Assembly: GCF_009498035.1 (NCBI RefSeq)
Contig: NZ_CP034550.1
Coordinates: 9,548,001-9,612,000 of the forward strand
Source: Saccharothrix syringae
GTDB lineage: Bacteria; Actinomycetota; Actinomycetes; Mycobacteriales; Pseudonocardiaceae
Direction of reading: 5' to 3'
Length of the DNA: 64,000 bases
Every line of letters starts with the position of its first letter. Position 1 is the first letter of the stretch. The notes under the pieces are model-generated. The model was not told where the DNA came from and made no database searches. It saw only the letters and a list, made by a program, of their open reading frames with translations. The position numbers were made by a program, and so were the translations under genes. Of this stretch, positions 27,453 to 35,889 are shown one piece after another.

Positions 27453-27686
27453 GTGGTCCACGCATACATCCTCATCCAGACCGAGGTCGGGAAGGCAGCC
27501 GCCGTTGCGGCGGAGATCTCCGGCATCCCGGGTGTGGCCCAGGCGGAGGACGTCACCGGCCCGTACGACGTCATCGTCCGCGCCGAGGCCGACACCGTCG
27601 ACCAGTTGGGGCAGCTCGTGGTCGCCCGCATCCAGAACGTCGAGGGCATCACGCGAACCCTGACCTGCCCGGTGGTCCACCTCTAG
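27453..27686 (+). CDS. Stand-alone Lrp/AsnC ligand-binding (RAM) domain protein
   Basis: 77 aa, a GTG start with upstream GAAGGGG. The sequence VHAYILIQTEVGKAAAVAAE ... GPYDVIVRAEADTVDQLGQL is the effector-binding/dimerisation domain of Lrp/AsnC regulators without the DNA-binding helix-turn-helix. Such proteins can bind amino acids or form mixed oligomers with full-length Lrp proteins; which applies here is not visible. It is divergent from thiL and just upstream of the DUF3515 gene. Confidence 0.88.
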   Translation: MVHAYILIQTEVGKAAAVAAEISGIPGVAQAEDVTGPYDVIVRAEADTVDQLGQLVVARIQNVEGITRTLTCPVVHL

Positions 27687-27706
27687 CGCCGTGCTGTCAT
27701 AGCGGC

Positions 27707-28285
27707 GTGGCACAGGAACCGGAACCCGCCTCGCTGCTCCCCCGACCGCTGCTCGCCGTGGCCCTGGGCCTGCCGGCGCTGCTGGCGGCCGGGGTGGCGG
27801 CCGTGGGCCTCTTCTTCGGCGCGGGGGGCAAGGACGACCCCGCCGACCCGTCGGCGGGCCGGTCCGGGCCCGTCGCGCTGGTGCCCGTGCCGGCCCCGCG
27901 GGCCGAGTCCGCGGAGTGCGGTGCGCTGCTGAGCGCGCTGCCGATGCAACTGGTCTCCAACGGGGTCACGCTGCCCCGCCGCGAGCTGGCGTCCCCCGCG
28001 CCCGCGGGTGCCGTGGCCTGGGGTGACGCCACCCACGAGCCGGTGGTGCTGCGGTGCGGGCTGGAGCGGCCGGGCGAGCTGTCGCCGACCTCGGAGCTGC
28101 GCGACGTCTCCGACGTGACGTGGCTGGTGGTGGGTGGCACCGGCGCGGCCACCTGGTTCGTGGTGGACCGGCCGGTGTACGTGGCGCTGACCGTGCCGTC
28201 CGACGCGGGCACGGGGCCCCTCCAGGACATCTCGACGACCGTGCGGGACACCCTGGCCGAGGGCCCCGTGGACACCCGGGGCTGA
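27707..28285 (+). CDS. DUF3515 family membrane-anchored protein
   Basis: 192 aa. A single N-terminal membrane segment (LLAVALGLPALLAAGVAAVG) is followed by an exported domain with the DUF3515-like pattern CGALLSALPMQL, AVAWGDATHEPVVLRCGLERP and WFVVDRPVYVALTVP. It matches the position of Rv2980 next to ddl, a secreted protein of unknown function. GTG start, 20 bp after the AsnC-domain gene, so the two may be co-transcribed. Confidence 0.85.
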   Translation: MAQEPEPASLLPRPLLAVALGLPALLAAGVAAVGLFFGAGGKDDPADPSAGRSGPVALVPVPAPRAESAECGALLSALPMQLVSNGVTLPRRELASPAPAGAVAWGDATHEPVVLRCGLERPGELSPTSELRDVSDVTWLVVGGTGAATWFVVDRPVYVALTVPSDAGTGPLQDISTTVRDTLAEGPVDTRG

Positions 28286-28292
28286 CCGGCCC

Positions 28293-29360
28293 TCAGCGCA
28301 GGCCGGTGCCCCGGGCGATCGCCGTCTCCACCAGGGTGGTCAGCAGGTTCGGGTAGTCCACGCCCGTCTCGGCCCACATGCGCGGGTACATCGAGATCGG
28401 CGTGAAGCCCGGCATGGTGTTGACCTCGTTGACGACCAGCCGGTCGTCCTCGGTGACGAAGAAGTCGACCCGGGCCAGGCCCTGGCAGTCCAGCGCGCGG
28501 AACGCGGCCACGGCCATCTCCCGCAGCTCGCGGGCCACCCCCTCGGGCAGCAGCGCGGGCACGTCGAACTCGCACACGTCGTCGAGGTACTTGGCGTCGA
28601 AGTCGTACCAGTCGACCGCGCCGCCGACCACGCGCAGCTCGGCGGGCACGGACGCCTCGACCCGGCCGTCGGGGAACTCCAGCACGCCGCACTCGACCTC
28701 GCGGCCGGACACGGCGGCCTCGACGATCACCTTCGGGTCGGTCTTGCGGGCCAGGGCGATGGCGCTGTCCAGGTGGTCCCAGTCGACGACCTTGGAGATG
28801 CCCACGGACGACCCGGCGCGCGCCGGCTTGACGAACACCGGCAGCCCGAGGCGGTCCCGGTCGGCCTGCGCCAGCGTGTCCTGGTCGCGCCGCAGCACGG
28901 CGAACTCGCCGACCGGCAGGCCCGCGCCGGCGAGCAGGCGCTTGGTGAACTCCTTGTCCATGGCCACCGCGCTGGCCAGCACGCCCGGGCCGACGTAGGG
29001 GACGTCGACCAGCTCCAGCAGGCCCTGGACGGTGCCGTCCTCGCCCCACGCGCCGTGCAGCACGGGGAACACCACGTCCACGTCGCCCAGCACCTCGTCC
29101 GGCGAGGCGGGCACGAGCTGCCCACCGGACACCGGGACCAGCGAGTTGACCGACGGCAGCTGCCGGTCGCGCACCTCCAGCGCCTTCGTGTCGTCGGCGC
29201 CGACCACCCAGGCACCCGCTTCGGTGATGCCGACGGGCACCACCTCGAACCGCTCCCGGTCCAGGTGCGGGAGCACGCTGCCGGCGGACAGGCAGGAGAC
29301 CTTGTGCTCGCTGCTGCGCCCGCCGAACACCACGGCGACCTTGGTCTTGCGCTGTGTCAT
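28293..29360 (-). CDS. ddl: D-alanine--D-alanine ligase
   Basis: ATP-grasp ligase making the D-Ala-D-Ala dipeptide for peptidoglycan. 355 aa, ATG start. The N-terminal [34 protein letters not shown], the ATP-grasp loop [14 protein letters not shown], and the Mg site [16 protein letters not shown] are all present. The last motif is that of normal D-Ala-D-Ala ligases, but no specificity beyond the family is claimed. It is convergent with DUF3515, 7 bp apart. Confidence 0.96.
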   Translation of the reverse strand: MTQRKTKVAVVFGGRSSEHKVSCLSAGSVLPHLDRERFEVVPVGITEAGAWVVGADDTKALEVRDRQLPSVNSLVPVSGGQLVPASPDEVLGDVDVVFPVLHGAWGEDGTVQGLLELVDVPYVGPGVLASAVAMDKEFTKRLLAGAGLPVGEFAVLRRDQDTLAQADRDRLGLPVFVKPARAGSSVGISKVVDWDHLDSAIALARKTDPKVIVEAAVSGREVECGVLEFPDGRVEASVPAELRVVGGAVDWYDFDAKYLDDVCEFDVPALLPEGVARELREMAVAAFRALDCQGLARVDFFVTEDDRLVVNEVNTMPGFTPISMYPRMWAETGVDYPNLLTTLVETAIARGTGLR

Positions 29361-29424
29361 GGTTGCCGACCCTACCCGGATGGCGTAACCGGCAGGCCAC
29401 CCGCGACGGGGACGTGCCCGGCGG

Positions 29425-30813
29425 TCACCCGAGTGCCGCGCGCAGCAGGTGGATCAGCTCCGGCACGGCGGCGGTGAGCTGGTCGCGGGAGCAGGCGCTG
29501 TAGCCGATGGCGGCACCGTGCACCCGCGGCCGGCCCGCGTGGTGGCGGCCGAGGCCGTCGAGCAGCAGGCCCCGGTCGCGGGCCGCGGCGAGCACGTCGC
29601 GCTCGGCCTGGGCGGTGGGCAGGGGCACCACGATGTGCGCGCCCGCGTCGTCGCCGAGGACCGGGACGCCCGCCTCGGCGAAGGCCGCCGAGAGCAGGGC
29701 GCGGCGGTCGGACAGCTCGCGGCGCAGCCGGCGCAGGTGGCGGCCGAGGTCGCCGTTGCGGGCCAGCTCGACCACGACCCGCTGGCCCGCCGCGGACGGG
29801 CCGGTGCCGGTGCGGTCGCGGTGCTCCATCACCTCGGCCGCGATCGGCTCGGGCGCCACCATCCAGCCCGCGCCCAGGGTCGGGGTGAGGATCTTGCTGG
29901 TGGTGCCCAGGTGCACGACCACGTCCGGCGCGAGGGCCGCCAGCAGCGGCAGGGGCGCCACGTCGTAGCGCAGCTCGCCGTCGTAGTCGTCCTCGACGAC
30001 CAGCCAGCCCTCGGCGCGCGCCCGCTCGACCAGGGCCACCCGCCTGCCCGCGGACATGCGCCCGCCCATCGGGTACTGGTGCGCGGGCGAGCAGTAGACG
30101 CCCCGCACGCCCGGCGGCACGCCGTCCACGAGCAGGCCCTCCGCGTCGACCGGGGCCTGCACCACGCGCACGCCCGCCGAGCGCAGCGCCCACACCGCCC
30201 GCTGGTAGCCGGGCTCCTCCACGGCCACCACGTCACCCGGCCGCAGCACCGACGCGCCCAGCTCCACCAGCGCGGCGGTGGTGCCGCCGGTGGCCAGCAC
30301 CGACTCCTCGCCCAGCCCGCCGCGCACGGCCAGGCCCCGGTGCCGCAGCAGGTGCTCGGCGACCACGGCGCGGTACTCGGGCAGGCCCGCCCGGGACGGC
30401 CGGAACAGCGGCGGCACGTCCGCCGCCGCGCGCCAGGCCCGCCGCCACGCCGCGCGGTCCAGCCCCTCGGCCCACGGCGCGCCCGGCGCCAGGTCCACCA
30501 CGTCGGCGGGCGCGGGCGCGACGGCGGTGCGGCGGGCGCGGGAGCGCAGCGCGCCGGGCGGCGTGGTGGTCACGTACGTGCCCGAGCCGTGCCGTCCCGC
30601 GATCCAGCCCTCGGCGTGCAGCTGCTCGTAGGCCGCCGCCGTCACCGTCCGGCTCACGCCCAGCCGCTCGGCCAGCGCGCGCGTGGAGGGCAGCCGGTCG
30701 CCGCTGCGCAGCCTGCCGTCCGCGGCGGCCTCGCGCAGGGCGTCCGCGAGCTGCACGGCCAGCGGCTCGGCCGAGTCGCGGTCGAGTGCGACCGCCAGCG
30801 CCGTCTCGACCAA
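29425..30813 (-). CDS. MocR/PdxR-type PLP-dependent transcription regulator
   Basis: 462 aa. A GntR-type winged helix is at about 15-80 ([20 protein letters not shown]), fused to a fold-type I aminotransferase domain with the PLP Lys in [17 protein letters not shown]. The TTG start at 30813 has AGGAGG 5 nt upstream. MocR proteins sense PLP or amino-acid adducts and often control an adjacent divergent gene; here that is a PPOX-family gene. A vitamin B6 or amino-acid link is inference. Confidence 0.92.
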   Translation of the reverse strand: MVETALAVALDRDSAEPLAVQLADALREAAADGRLRSGDRLPSTRALAERLGVSRTVTAAAYEQLHAEGWIAGRHGSGTYVTTTPPGALRSRARRTAVAPAPADVVDLAPGAPWAEGLDRAAWRRAWRAAADVPPLFRPSRAGLPEYRAVVAEHLLRHRGLAVRGGLGEESVLATGGTTAALVELGASVLRPGDVVAVEEPGYQRAVWALRSAGVRVVQAPVDAEGLLVDGVPPGVRGVYCSPAHQYPMGGRMSAGRRVALVERARAEGWLVVEDDYDGELRYDVAPLPLLAALAPDVVVHLGTTSKILTPTLGAGWMVAPEPIAAEVMEHRDRTGTGPSAAGQRVVVELARNGDLGRHLRRLRRELSDRRALLSAAFAEAGVPVLGDDAGAHIVVPLPTAQAERDVLAAARDRGLLLDGLGRHHAGRPRVHGAAIGYSACSRDQLTAAVPELIHLLRAALG

Positions 30814-30866
30814 AGTGGCCTCCTGGAATCGCCCTTAATTGGCACTTGAGAGATACCACTTTACCG
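30811..30866. promoter_or_regulatory. Candidate MocR operator in divergent promoter
   Basis: The inverted pair AAAGTGG (30812-30818) / CCACTTT (near 30857-30863) and direct-repeat half-sites CACTT in GGCACTTGAGAGATACCACT lie between the two divergent starts, with the left arm touching the MocR start codon. This fits the direct/inverted half-site layout of MocR operators. Confidence 0.45.
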
Positions 30867-30880
30867 GAAACGCTGGCCGC

Positions 30881-31543
30881 ATGACGTTGTCGCCGACACC
30901 CCGCAGCACGATCAGGCGCGGCCGCCACCACGCCGCGACCGAACGCGCCGCCCTGCACGCCGTCCTCGACGCCGCGCTCGTGTGCCACCTCGCGGTGGTC
31001 GTCGACGGCGCGCCGCTCGTGCTGCCCACCGGCTACGGCCGCGACGGCGACACCCTCTACCTGCACGGCTCGACCGGCGCGCGCAGCCTGCGCGAGGCCG
31101 CGACCGGCGTGCCGGTGTGCGTCGCCGTGACCGTCCTCGACGGCGTGGTCTACGCGCGCTCGGCGTTCGACCACTCCATGAACTACCGCGCGGCCGTGGT
31201 CCACGGCACCGCCGTGCCGGTCACCGGGCCGGAGGCCAAGCTGCACGGCCTGCGCGTGCTCACCGAGCACCTCGCGCCCGGGTCGTGGGACTACGCCCGG
31301 CCGCCCACGCCCAAGGAGGTGGCCGCGACGTCCGTGCTCGCGCTCGACCTCGCCGAGGCGTCGGTGAAGATCCGCAGCGGCCCGCCCGGCGACGAGGACG
31401 AGGACGTGGCCGCCAACGAGCGGTGGGCGGGCGTGCTGCCGCTGCGCGCGGCCTGGGGCACCCCCGAGCCGGACCCGCTGCTGGTCGGCGACTGGGAGGT
31501 CCCGCCGCACGTCACGGCGCGCAGCCGCGCTCCTCTCGGGTAG
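30881..31543 (+). CDS. Pyridoxamine 5'-phosphate oxidase-family FMN-binding protein
   Basis: 220 aa of the split-barrel flavin/nucleotide-binding type: VCHLAVVVDGAPLVLPTGYG, DTLYLHGSTGARSL and SAFDHSMNYRAAVVHGTAVPV. ATG 30881 is preferred over an open upstream extension because conserved-looking sequence starts after it. It is divergent from the MocR gene and probably its target. The 3' end overlaps the convergent cysteine dioxygenase gene by 32 bp. The reaction is unknown. Confidence 0.87.
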   Translation: MTLSPTPRSTIRRGRHHAATERAALHAVLDAALVCHLAVVVDGAPLVLPTGYGRDGDTLYLHGSTGARSLREAATGVPVCVAVTVLDGVVYARSAFDHSMNYRAAVVHGTAVPVTGPEAKLHGLRVLTEHLAPGSWDYARPPTPKEVAATSVLALDLAEASVKIRSGPPGDEDEDVAANERWAGVLPLRAAWGTPEPDPLLVGDWEVPPHVTARSRAPLG

Positions 31544-31994
31544 CGCCCTCGACCGGGTCGAACCGGCGCGGCCGCACGGTGCGCCCGCCGTCGCGGTAGA
31601 CGTGGACGGTGACGGCCGGGTCGACGCCGTCGTTGCGCACCCGGTGGACGTAGTCGGGGCCGAACACCCGCGACTGGCCGGCCACCAGGTGGTGCAGCAC
31701 CTGCCGGCCGCCCGTCGCGACCACCTCGGTCAGCGAGCCGCTGACCACGGTGAACGCGCCGGTGGTGAGGCCGTGGTCGTGCAGGCCGGTGTGCTGGCCG
31801 GGCAGCCAGCTCATCAGCCACACCTCCTGGTCGGCGGTGCGCTCCACCAGGGCGGCGAAGCGCTCGTCGGGGTCGTAGCGGAGCAGGTGGGCCCAGCGCT
31901 CGCGCCGTGCCGCGACGTCGAGGGCGATGCGCACCGGGTGCGGTGCGGCGGCCGACGGGGGCAGGGCGACGGTGTTCTCCGGAACGGCGAACAT
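31512..31994 (-). CDS. Cysteine dioxygenase family protein
   Basis: 160-aa cupin oxygenase expected to oxidise L-cysteine to cysteine sulfinate using Fe(II). The iron-ligand His pattern is GLHDHGLTTGAFTVVSG and, later, the third His in YVHRVRNDG. ATG start, with GAAGGAACC just upstream. A sulfur-type leader peptide gene lies 59 bp upstream, which supports a cysteine/sulfur role. It overlaps the PPOX gene end (convergent). Confidence 0.88.
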   Translation of the reverse strand: MFAVPENTVALPPSAAAPHPVRIALDVAARRERWAHLLRYDPDERFAALVERTADQEVWLMSWLPGQHTGLHDHGLTTGAFTVVSGSLTEVVATGGRQVLHHLVAGQSRVFGPDYVHRVRNDGVDPAVTVHVYRDGGRTVRPRRFDPVEGATREERGCAP

Positions 31995-32053
31995 GGTTCC
32001 TTCTCGGGATCTGGTGGCGTGCGAGCGTCAACGGCTCGCCGGGCGCGAGACGA

Positions 32054-32119
32054 TCACCGAGGGAGACAGAGCGCGCTGGCGACCAGGCGGAGGTCGATGT
32101 GACCCCGTCCGGCGGTCAT
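32054..32119 (-). CDS. Sulfur-type putative leader peptide (21 aa)
   Basis: ATG 32119 to TGA 32054-32056 encodes 21 residues, starting MTAGRGHIDLR and ending ASALCLPR. The R-x-H-[IV]-D-L-x-x-V-A-S-x-L-C pattern is that of short leader peptides found upstream of sulfur and cysteine metabolism genes in actinobacteria (recalled family). The single Cys codon near the end would be the sensing codon. A small hairpin (GCGAGC/GCTCGC, near 32031-32049) follows before the cysteine dioxygenase start. It is too short for ordinary gene calling. Confidence 0.75.
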   Translation of the reverse strand: MTAGRGHIDLRLVASALCLPR

Positions 32120-32204
32120 GGCGCGGAAGGACATGCCGTCGAGGGTCCCAGCGCCCTCGACGACCCCGCAACCGCATCCCACGAACTGGACGCCGCGCCA
32201 CCCG

Positions 32205-33362
32205 TCAGAGGGAACCGAGCACGTCCGCCACGAGGTCCGCGGTGTCCTCGCAGCCCGCCGAGAGCCGCACCAGGCCCTCCGGCACCGGGTCGCCCCACTG
32301 CGCGCGCCGGTCCAGGCTCGTGTGCAGGCCGCCGAAGCTGGTGCTCGCGTACACCAGCCGCGAGCGGCCCAGGAACGCCGCGACCGCGTCGGCGTCGGCC
32401 AGCTCGAAGGTCAGCACGCCGCCGAACCGCCGCATCTGCCGGACCGCCACCTCGTGGGCCGGGTCGGCGGGCGAACCCGGCCAGCGCAGGTTGGCCACCG
32501 CCGGGTGGCCCTTGAGCACCTCGTAGAGCGCGGCGGCGTTCTCCGCCTGGCGGGTCAGGCGCAGGTCGAGCGTGCCCAGGCCGCGGTGGACCAGCCACGC
32601 CTCGAACGGGCCGGGGATCGCGCCGCCGGTGGTGCGCGCCGACCGCAGCCGCTCGACCAGGTCGGGGTCCGCGGTGGAGACGTGGCCGAGCAGCACGTCG
32701 CTGTGCCCGGCGACGGCCTTGGTGTCGCTGCTGACCACGACGTCCGCGCCCAGCAGCAGCGGCTGCTGGCCGATCGGCGTCGCGGTCGTGTTGTCCACCG
32801 CCACCAGCGCGCCCGCCGCGTGCGCGGCCTCGGCCAGCGCCGCGATGTCGCACACGTCCAGGCCCGGGTTGGACGGCGACTCCAGCAGCACCAGCCGCAC
32901 GCCCTCGAACGACGGGTACGGCCCGGCCGTGGGCGCCTCCAGCACGGTGACGGGCATCTCGGCGACCAGGTTGCGGGTCAGGAAGTAGCCGTCGGCGGGC
33001 AGGACCACGGTGTCGCCGGGCGCCAGCACCACGCGCAGCAGCGTCGAGACCGCCGCCATGCCGGACGGGAACAGCACGGCCGTGCCGCCGTCCAGCTCGC
33101 CCAGCGCCGCCTCCAGCGCCCGCCACGTCGGGTTGTGCGCGCGGCCGTAGGTGTCCTCGCCGCCCAGGTGGTAGGCCGAGGCGAACACCGGGCCGGCCAG
33201 GAACGGCTGCCCCGGCGCGGCCGGCGCGGAGTGGACGACCCGCGTCCCGTCCCCCCACGCGCCCCGCTCGCCTGCCCGCTCCGCCCGCTCGCCGTGCCCG
33301 CTCCCCCGGCCGTTCGCCGAATTCACCCGATCGTCTCCCCGCTCGCTCCCCTGCCCGCTCAC
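32205..33362 (-). CDS. Cystathionine gamma-lyase-like Cys/Met metabolism PLP enzyme
   Basis: 385 aa, fold-type I trans-sulfuration family. The PLP Lys is in [19 protein letters not shown]; other motifs are [26 protein letters not shown] and [13 protein letters not shown]. The first 40 residues are a disordered Arg/Gly/Glu-rich extension. GTG 33362 overlaps the gpsA stop (GTGA), giving coupled translation. Alternatives within the family (cystathionine beta-lyase, gamma-synthase) cannot be excluded. The leader peptide and cysteine dioxygenase gene downstream make a sulfur amino-acid cluster. Confidence 0.85.
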   Translation of the reverse strand: MSGQGSERGDDRVNSANGRGSGHGERAERAGERGAWGDGTRVVHSAPAAPGQPFLAGPVFASAYHLGGEDTYGRAHNPTWRALEAALGELDGGTAVLFPSGMAAVSTLLRVVLAPGDTVVLPADGYFLTRNLVAEMPVTVLEAPTAGPYPSFEGVRLVLLESPSNPGLDVCDIAALAEAAHAAGALVAVDNTTATPIGQQPLLLGADVVVSSDTKAVAGHSDVLLGHVSTADPDLVERLRSARTTGGAIPGPFEAWLVHRGLGTLDLRLTRQAENAAALYEVLKGHPAVANLRWPGSPADPAHEVAVRQMRRFGGVLTFELADADAVAAFLGRSRLVYASTSFGGLHTSLDRRAQWGDPVPEGLVRLSAGCEDTADLVADVLGSL

Positions 33363-34363
33363 TCCCGCTCCGCCTTCCGCTCGCGCCCGAGGAGCGCCGC
33401 CGTCAGCACGCGCGGGTCCAGTCCCTCGTGGCAAACCCGGTGCACGCCCTCGGTGATGGGCATGTCCACCCCCAGCCGCTCGGCCAGCTCGCGGATCGAC
33501 GAGCACGACTTCACGCCCTCGGCGACCTGGCCGTGCGCGGCCTCCTGGGCCTGGGCCAGCGTGTCGCCGCGCCCCAGCCTCTCGCCGAACGTGCGGTTGC
33601 GCGACAGCGGCGACGCGCAGGTGGCCACCAGGTCGCCCAGGCCCGCCAGCCCGGCGAAGGTCAGCGGGTCCGCGCCCAGCTCCTCGCCCAGCCGGGCGGT
33701 CTCGGCCAGGCCGCGGGTGATGATCGAGGCCACCGTGTTGTCGCCGAAGCCGAGGCCCGCGGCCATCCCGCAGGCCAGCGCGATGACGTTCTTGCACGCG
33801 CCGCCCAGCTCGCAGCCGACCACGTCGACGTTCGTGTAGGGCCGGAAGTAGGGGGTGGAGCAGGCGTGCTGGAGGTCGACCGCGCGGTCGTGGTCGGTGC
33901 ACGCGATGACCGTGGCGGTCGGCTGCCCGGCCGCGATCTCCTTGGCCAGGTTCGGCCCGGACACCACCGCGACCCGGTCCTCCGGCACCGAGGCGACCTC
34001 CCGGATCACCTCGCTCATCCGCTTGAGCGTGCCCAGCTCCACGCCCTTGGCCAGGCTGACCAGCGTGGCGTCCGCCGGCAGCCGGTCGCGCCAGGCGGTG
34101 AGGTTGCCCCGCAGCGTCTGGCTCGGCACGGCCAGCACCACGGCCTGCGCGCCGGCCAGCGCCTTGCCCGCGTCCGAGGTGGCCGACAGGTTCTCCGGCA
34201 GGACGACGCCCGGCAGGTAGTCGGCGTTCACCCGGCTCCCGTCGATGGCGTCGGCGACCTCGGGCCGCCGCGCCCACAGCACCACGTCGGTGCCGGCGTC
34301 GGCGAGCACCTTGGCGAAGGTGGTGCCCCACGACCCGGCGCCCAGCACCGCGACCCGCTCCAC
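33359..34363 (-). CDS. gpsA: Glycerol-3-phosphate dehydrogenase [NAD(P)+]
   Basis: Makes sn-glycerol-3-phosphate for phospholipids. 334 aa. The nucleotide-binding [17 protein letters not shown] lies at the N-terminus; later motifs are [17 protein letters not shown], the catalytic Lys region [14 protein letters not shown] and [14 protein letters not shown] start, 1 bp after the acyltransferase stop. An acyltransferase upstream in the same unit supports a role in phospholipid synthesis. Confidence 0.96.
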   Translation of the reverse strand: MERVAVLGAGSWGTTFAKVLADAGTDVVLWARRPEVADAIDGSRVNADYLPGVVLPENLSATSDAGKALAGAQAVVLAVPSQTLRGNLTAWRDRLPADATLVSLAKGVELGTLKRMSEVIREVASVPEDRVAVVSGPNLAKEIAAGQPTATVIACTDHDRAVDLQHACSTPYFRPYTNVDVVGCELGGACKNVIALACGMAAGLGFGDNTVASIITRGLAETARLGEELGADPLTFAGLAGLGDLVATCASPLSRNRTFGERLGRGDTLAQAQEAAHGQVAEGVKSCSSIRELAERLGVDMPITEGVHRVCHEGLDPRVLTAALLGRERKAERE

Positions 34364-34364
34364 G

Positions 34365-35069
34365 TCAGACCTTCCGGCCGGGGTGGAAGCCCTCGGGCGC
34401 CTGCTCCTGGCGGATCTCCGCGAGCAGGTCCTTGACCTCGCCCATCAGCAGGTCGGTCACCTCGCGCAGCAGCGCCAGGTTCTGCGGGCGGGACCGGTGG
34501 GCGGTCAGGTCGACCGGCGGGCCGACCTTCGTCACCACGGTCTTGCGCGGGAACGGGCGGAACTTGCGGCGGTAGTGGTCGTAGAGGTCGCGGGTGCCCC
34601 AGCGGGCGGCGGGCAGCACCGGCACGTCGTGCTCCAGCGCAAGCCGCGCCACGCCGGTGCGGGAGCTCATCGGCCAGCCGTCGGGGTCCCTGGTGATCGT
34701 GCCCTCCGGGTAGATGATCACGACGAGGCCCTGCTCCAGGGCCTCGTGGGCGGCGCGCAGGCTCTGCTGGGCGTCCGCGGTGCCCCGGTAGACCGGGATC
34801 TGGCGGGCGCCCTTGACCACCGTGCCGAGCACTGGGACGTTCCACAGGCTGTGCTTGGCCAGGAAGTGCGGCACCCGACCCCGCCGGTGGGTGAAGACCG
34901 CGTCGTAGACCGGGTCGAGGTGGGACACGTGGTTCATCACGATGAGCGCCCCGCCCGTACCCGGGACGTGCTCGGCACCCTCGTCCCGCCGCCGCGCCAT
35001 CAGCGCGGTGGCCGGGTAGAAGACCGCCGCGGCGAGCCCGACCCAGAAACCGCCCTTCTCCTTGGCCAC
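34365..35069 (-). CDS. 1-acyl-sn-glycerol-3-phosphate acyltransferase family protein
   Basis: 234-aa PlsC-like acyltransferase. The catalytic HX4D motif is [13 protein letters not shown] (about residue 47), followed by the substrate-binding [13 protein letters not shown] short hydrophobic N-terminus ([18 protein letters not shown]) probably binds membrane. GTG 35069 is chosen over GTG 35075 because the GAGGGAG ribosome-binding site needs the 5-nt spacing. It lies immediately upstream of gpsA, the source of its likely acceptor. Confidence 0.92.
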   Translation of the reverse strand: MAKEKGGFWVGLAAAVFYPATALMARRRDEGAEHVPGTGGALIVMNHVSHLDPVYDAVFTHRRGRVPHFLAKHSLWNVPVLGTVVKGARQIPVYRGTADAQQSLRAAHEALEQGLVVIIYPEGTITRDPDGWPMSSRTGVARLALEHDVPVLPAARWGTRDLYDHYRRKFRPFPRKTVVTKVGPPVDLTAHRSRPQNLALLREVTDLLMGEVKDLLAEIRQEQAPEGFHPGRKV

Positions 35070-35151
35070 GTGCACTCCCTCTTCGTCGTGGCCCCGGAGT
35101 CTTCCCCGGAGCCCCCGGCCAGGTCCAGCCGGCATCGGGGAGTATGGCGGT

Positions 35152-35763
35152 GTGCGTGCCGAAGTGGACCTGGTGGTGCCGGTCAAGACCCTGGACCGGG
35201 CCAAGTCGCGGCTGGTGGGGGTCGGGCCGGCCCGGTCGGCGCTGGCACTGGCCTTCGCGCTGGACACGATCGGGGCCGCGCTGCCCGCCGTGCGGACTGT
35301 GCTGGCCGTCACGTCCGACCCGGCGGTGGTGCTCGAACTGCGGGCGCTGGGCGTGGAGTCGGTGGCCGGCCCCGAGGGCCTGAACGAGGCGTTGGGCTTC
35401 GGCTTCGACGTGCTGCGCGGGCGTGACCCGGACTCCGTCGTGGGCGCGCTGCAGGCCGACCTGCCCGCCCTGCGGACCGCCGAGCTGGCCGCGGCCCTGG
35501 CCGCCGCGCGCGGCCGGGCGTTCTGCCCCGACCGCCAGGGCACCGGCACCACCCTGCTGCTCTCGGCCCCGGGCGAACCCCTGTCCCCCGCCTTCGGCGT
35601 CGGCTCCGCCGAGGCGCACGCCGCCTCGGGCGCCACCCCCCTGACCGGCCCCTGGCCGTCCCTGCGCCACGACGTGGACACCGCCGAGGACCTCGCCCTG
35701 GCCTCCACCGCCCTGGGCGTGGGCCGCCGAACCGCCGCCCTCCTGACCCCGGTCTGCGGCTGA
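35152..35763 (+). CDS. fbiD: Phosphoenolpyruvate/2-phospholactate guanylyltransferase (F420 synthesis)
   Basis: 203 aa, CofC/FbiD family. The N-terminal LVVPVKTLDRAKSRL is the nucleotide-binding signature, followed by VGALQADLPALR and DRQGTGTTLLLS. In mycobacteria FbiD uses phosphoenolpyruvate and GTP to start coenzyme F420 side-chain assembly. It is located between gpsA and ppk as in M. tuberculosis. GTG start, GGGGAG upstream; divergent from the acyltransferase gene. Confidence 0.93.
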   Translation: MRAEVDLVVPVKTLDRAKSRLVGVGPARSALALAFALDTIGAALPAVRTVLAVTSDPAVVLELRALGVESVAGPEGLNEALGFGFDVLRGRDPDSVVGALQADLPALRTAELAAALAAARGRAFCPDRQGTGTTLLLSAPGEPLSPAFGVGSAEAHAASGATPLTGPWPSLRHDVDTAEDLALASTALGVGRRTAALLTPVCG

Positions 35764-35771
35764 CCCGCGAA

Positions 35772-35880
35772 CGCAGAACTCGGGGGCTCGGAACGTTCGA
35801 CACGACGGTCCCGAACGTTCGACTCGCGCGAGTCGAACCTCCAGCCCCCTCGTGTCGAACCTCCAGGACCCCCGAGTTCC
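35772..35880. repeat. Inverted 22-bp-period repeat array B (3+3 units)
   Basis: Units begin at 35772 (CGCAGAACTCG), 35794 (CGTTCGACACG) and 35816 (CGTTCGACTCGCG), then complementary units CGAGTCGAAC, CGTGTCGAAC and CGAGTTCCAC at 22-bp steps. The arms meet almost without a loop. It lies between the convergent stops of fbiD and the LVIVD-repeat gene and runs up to the latter's stop. Confidence 0.9.
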
Positions 35881-35889
35881 ACATTCGGG

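Noticed and set aside
33363..34331. Upstream extension of the cystathionine-lyase-like gene to 708 codons
   Set aside because: The extra part is out of frame inside gpsA and gives non-protein-like sequence; the GTG at 33362 overlaps the gpsA stop and fits the family length.
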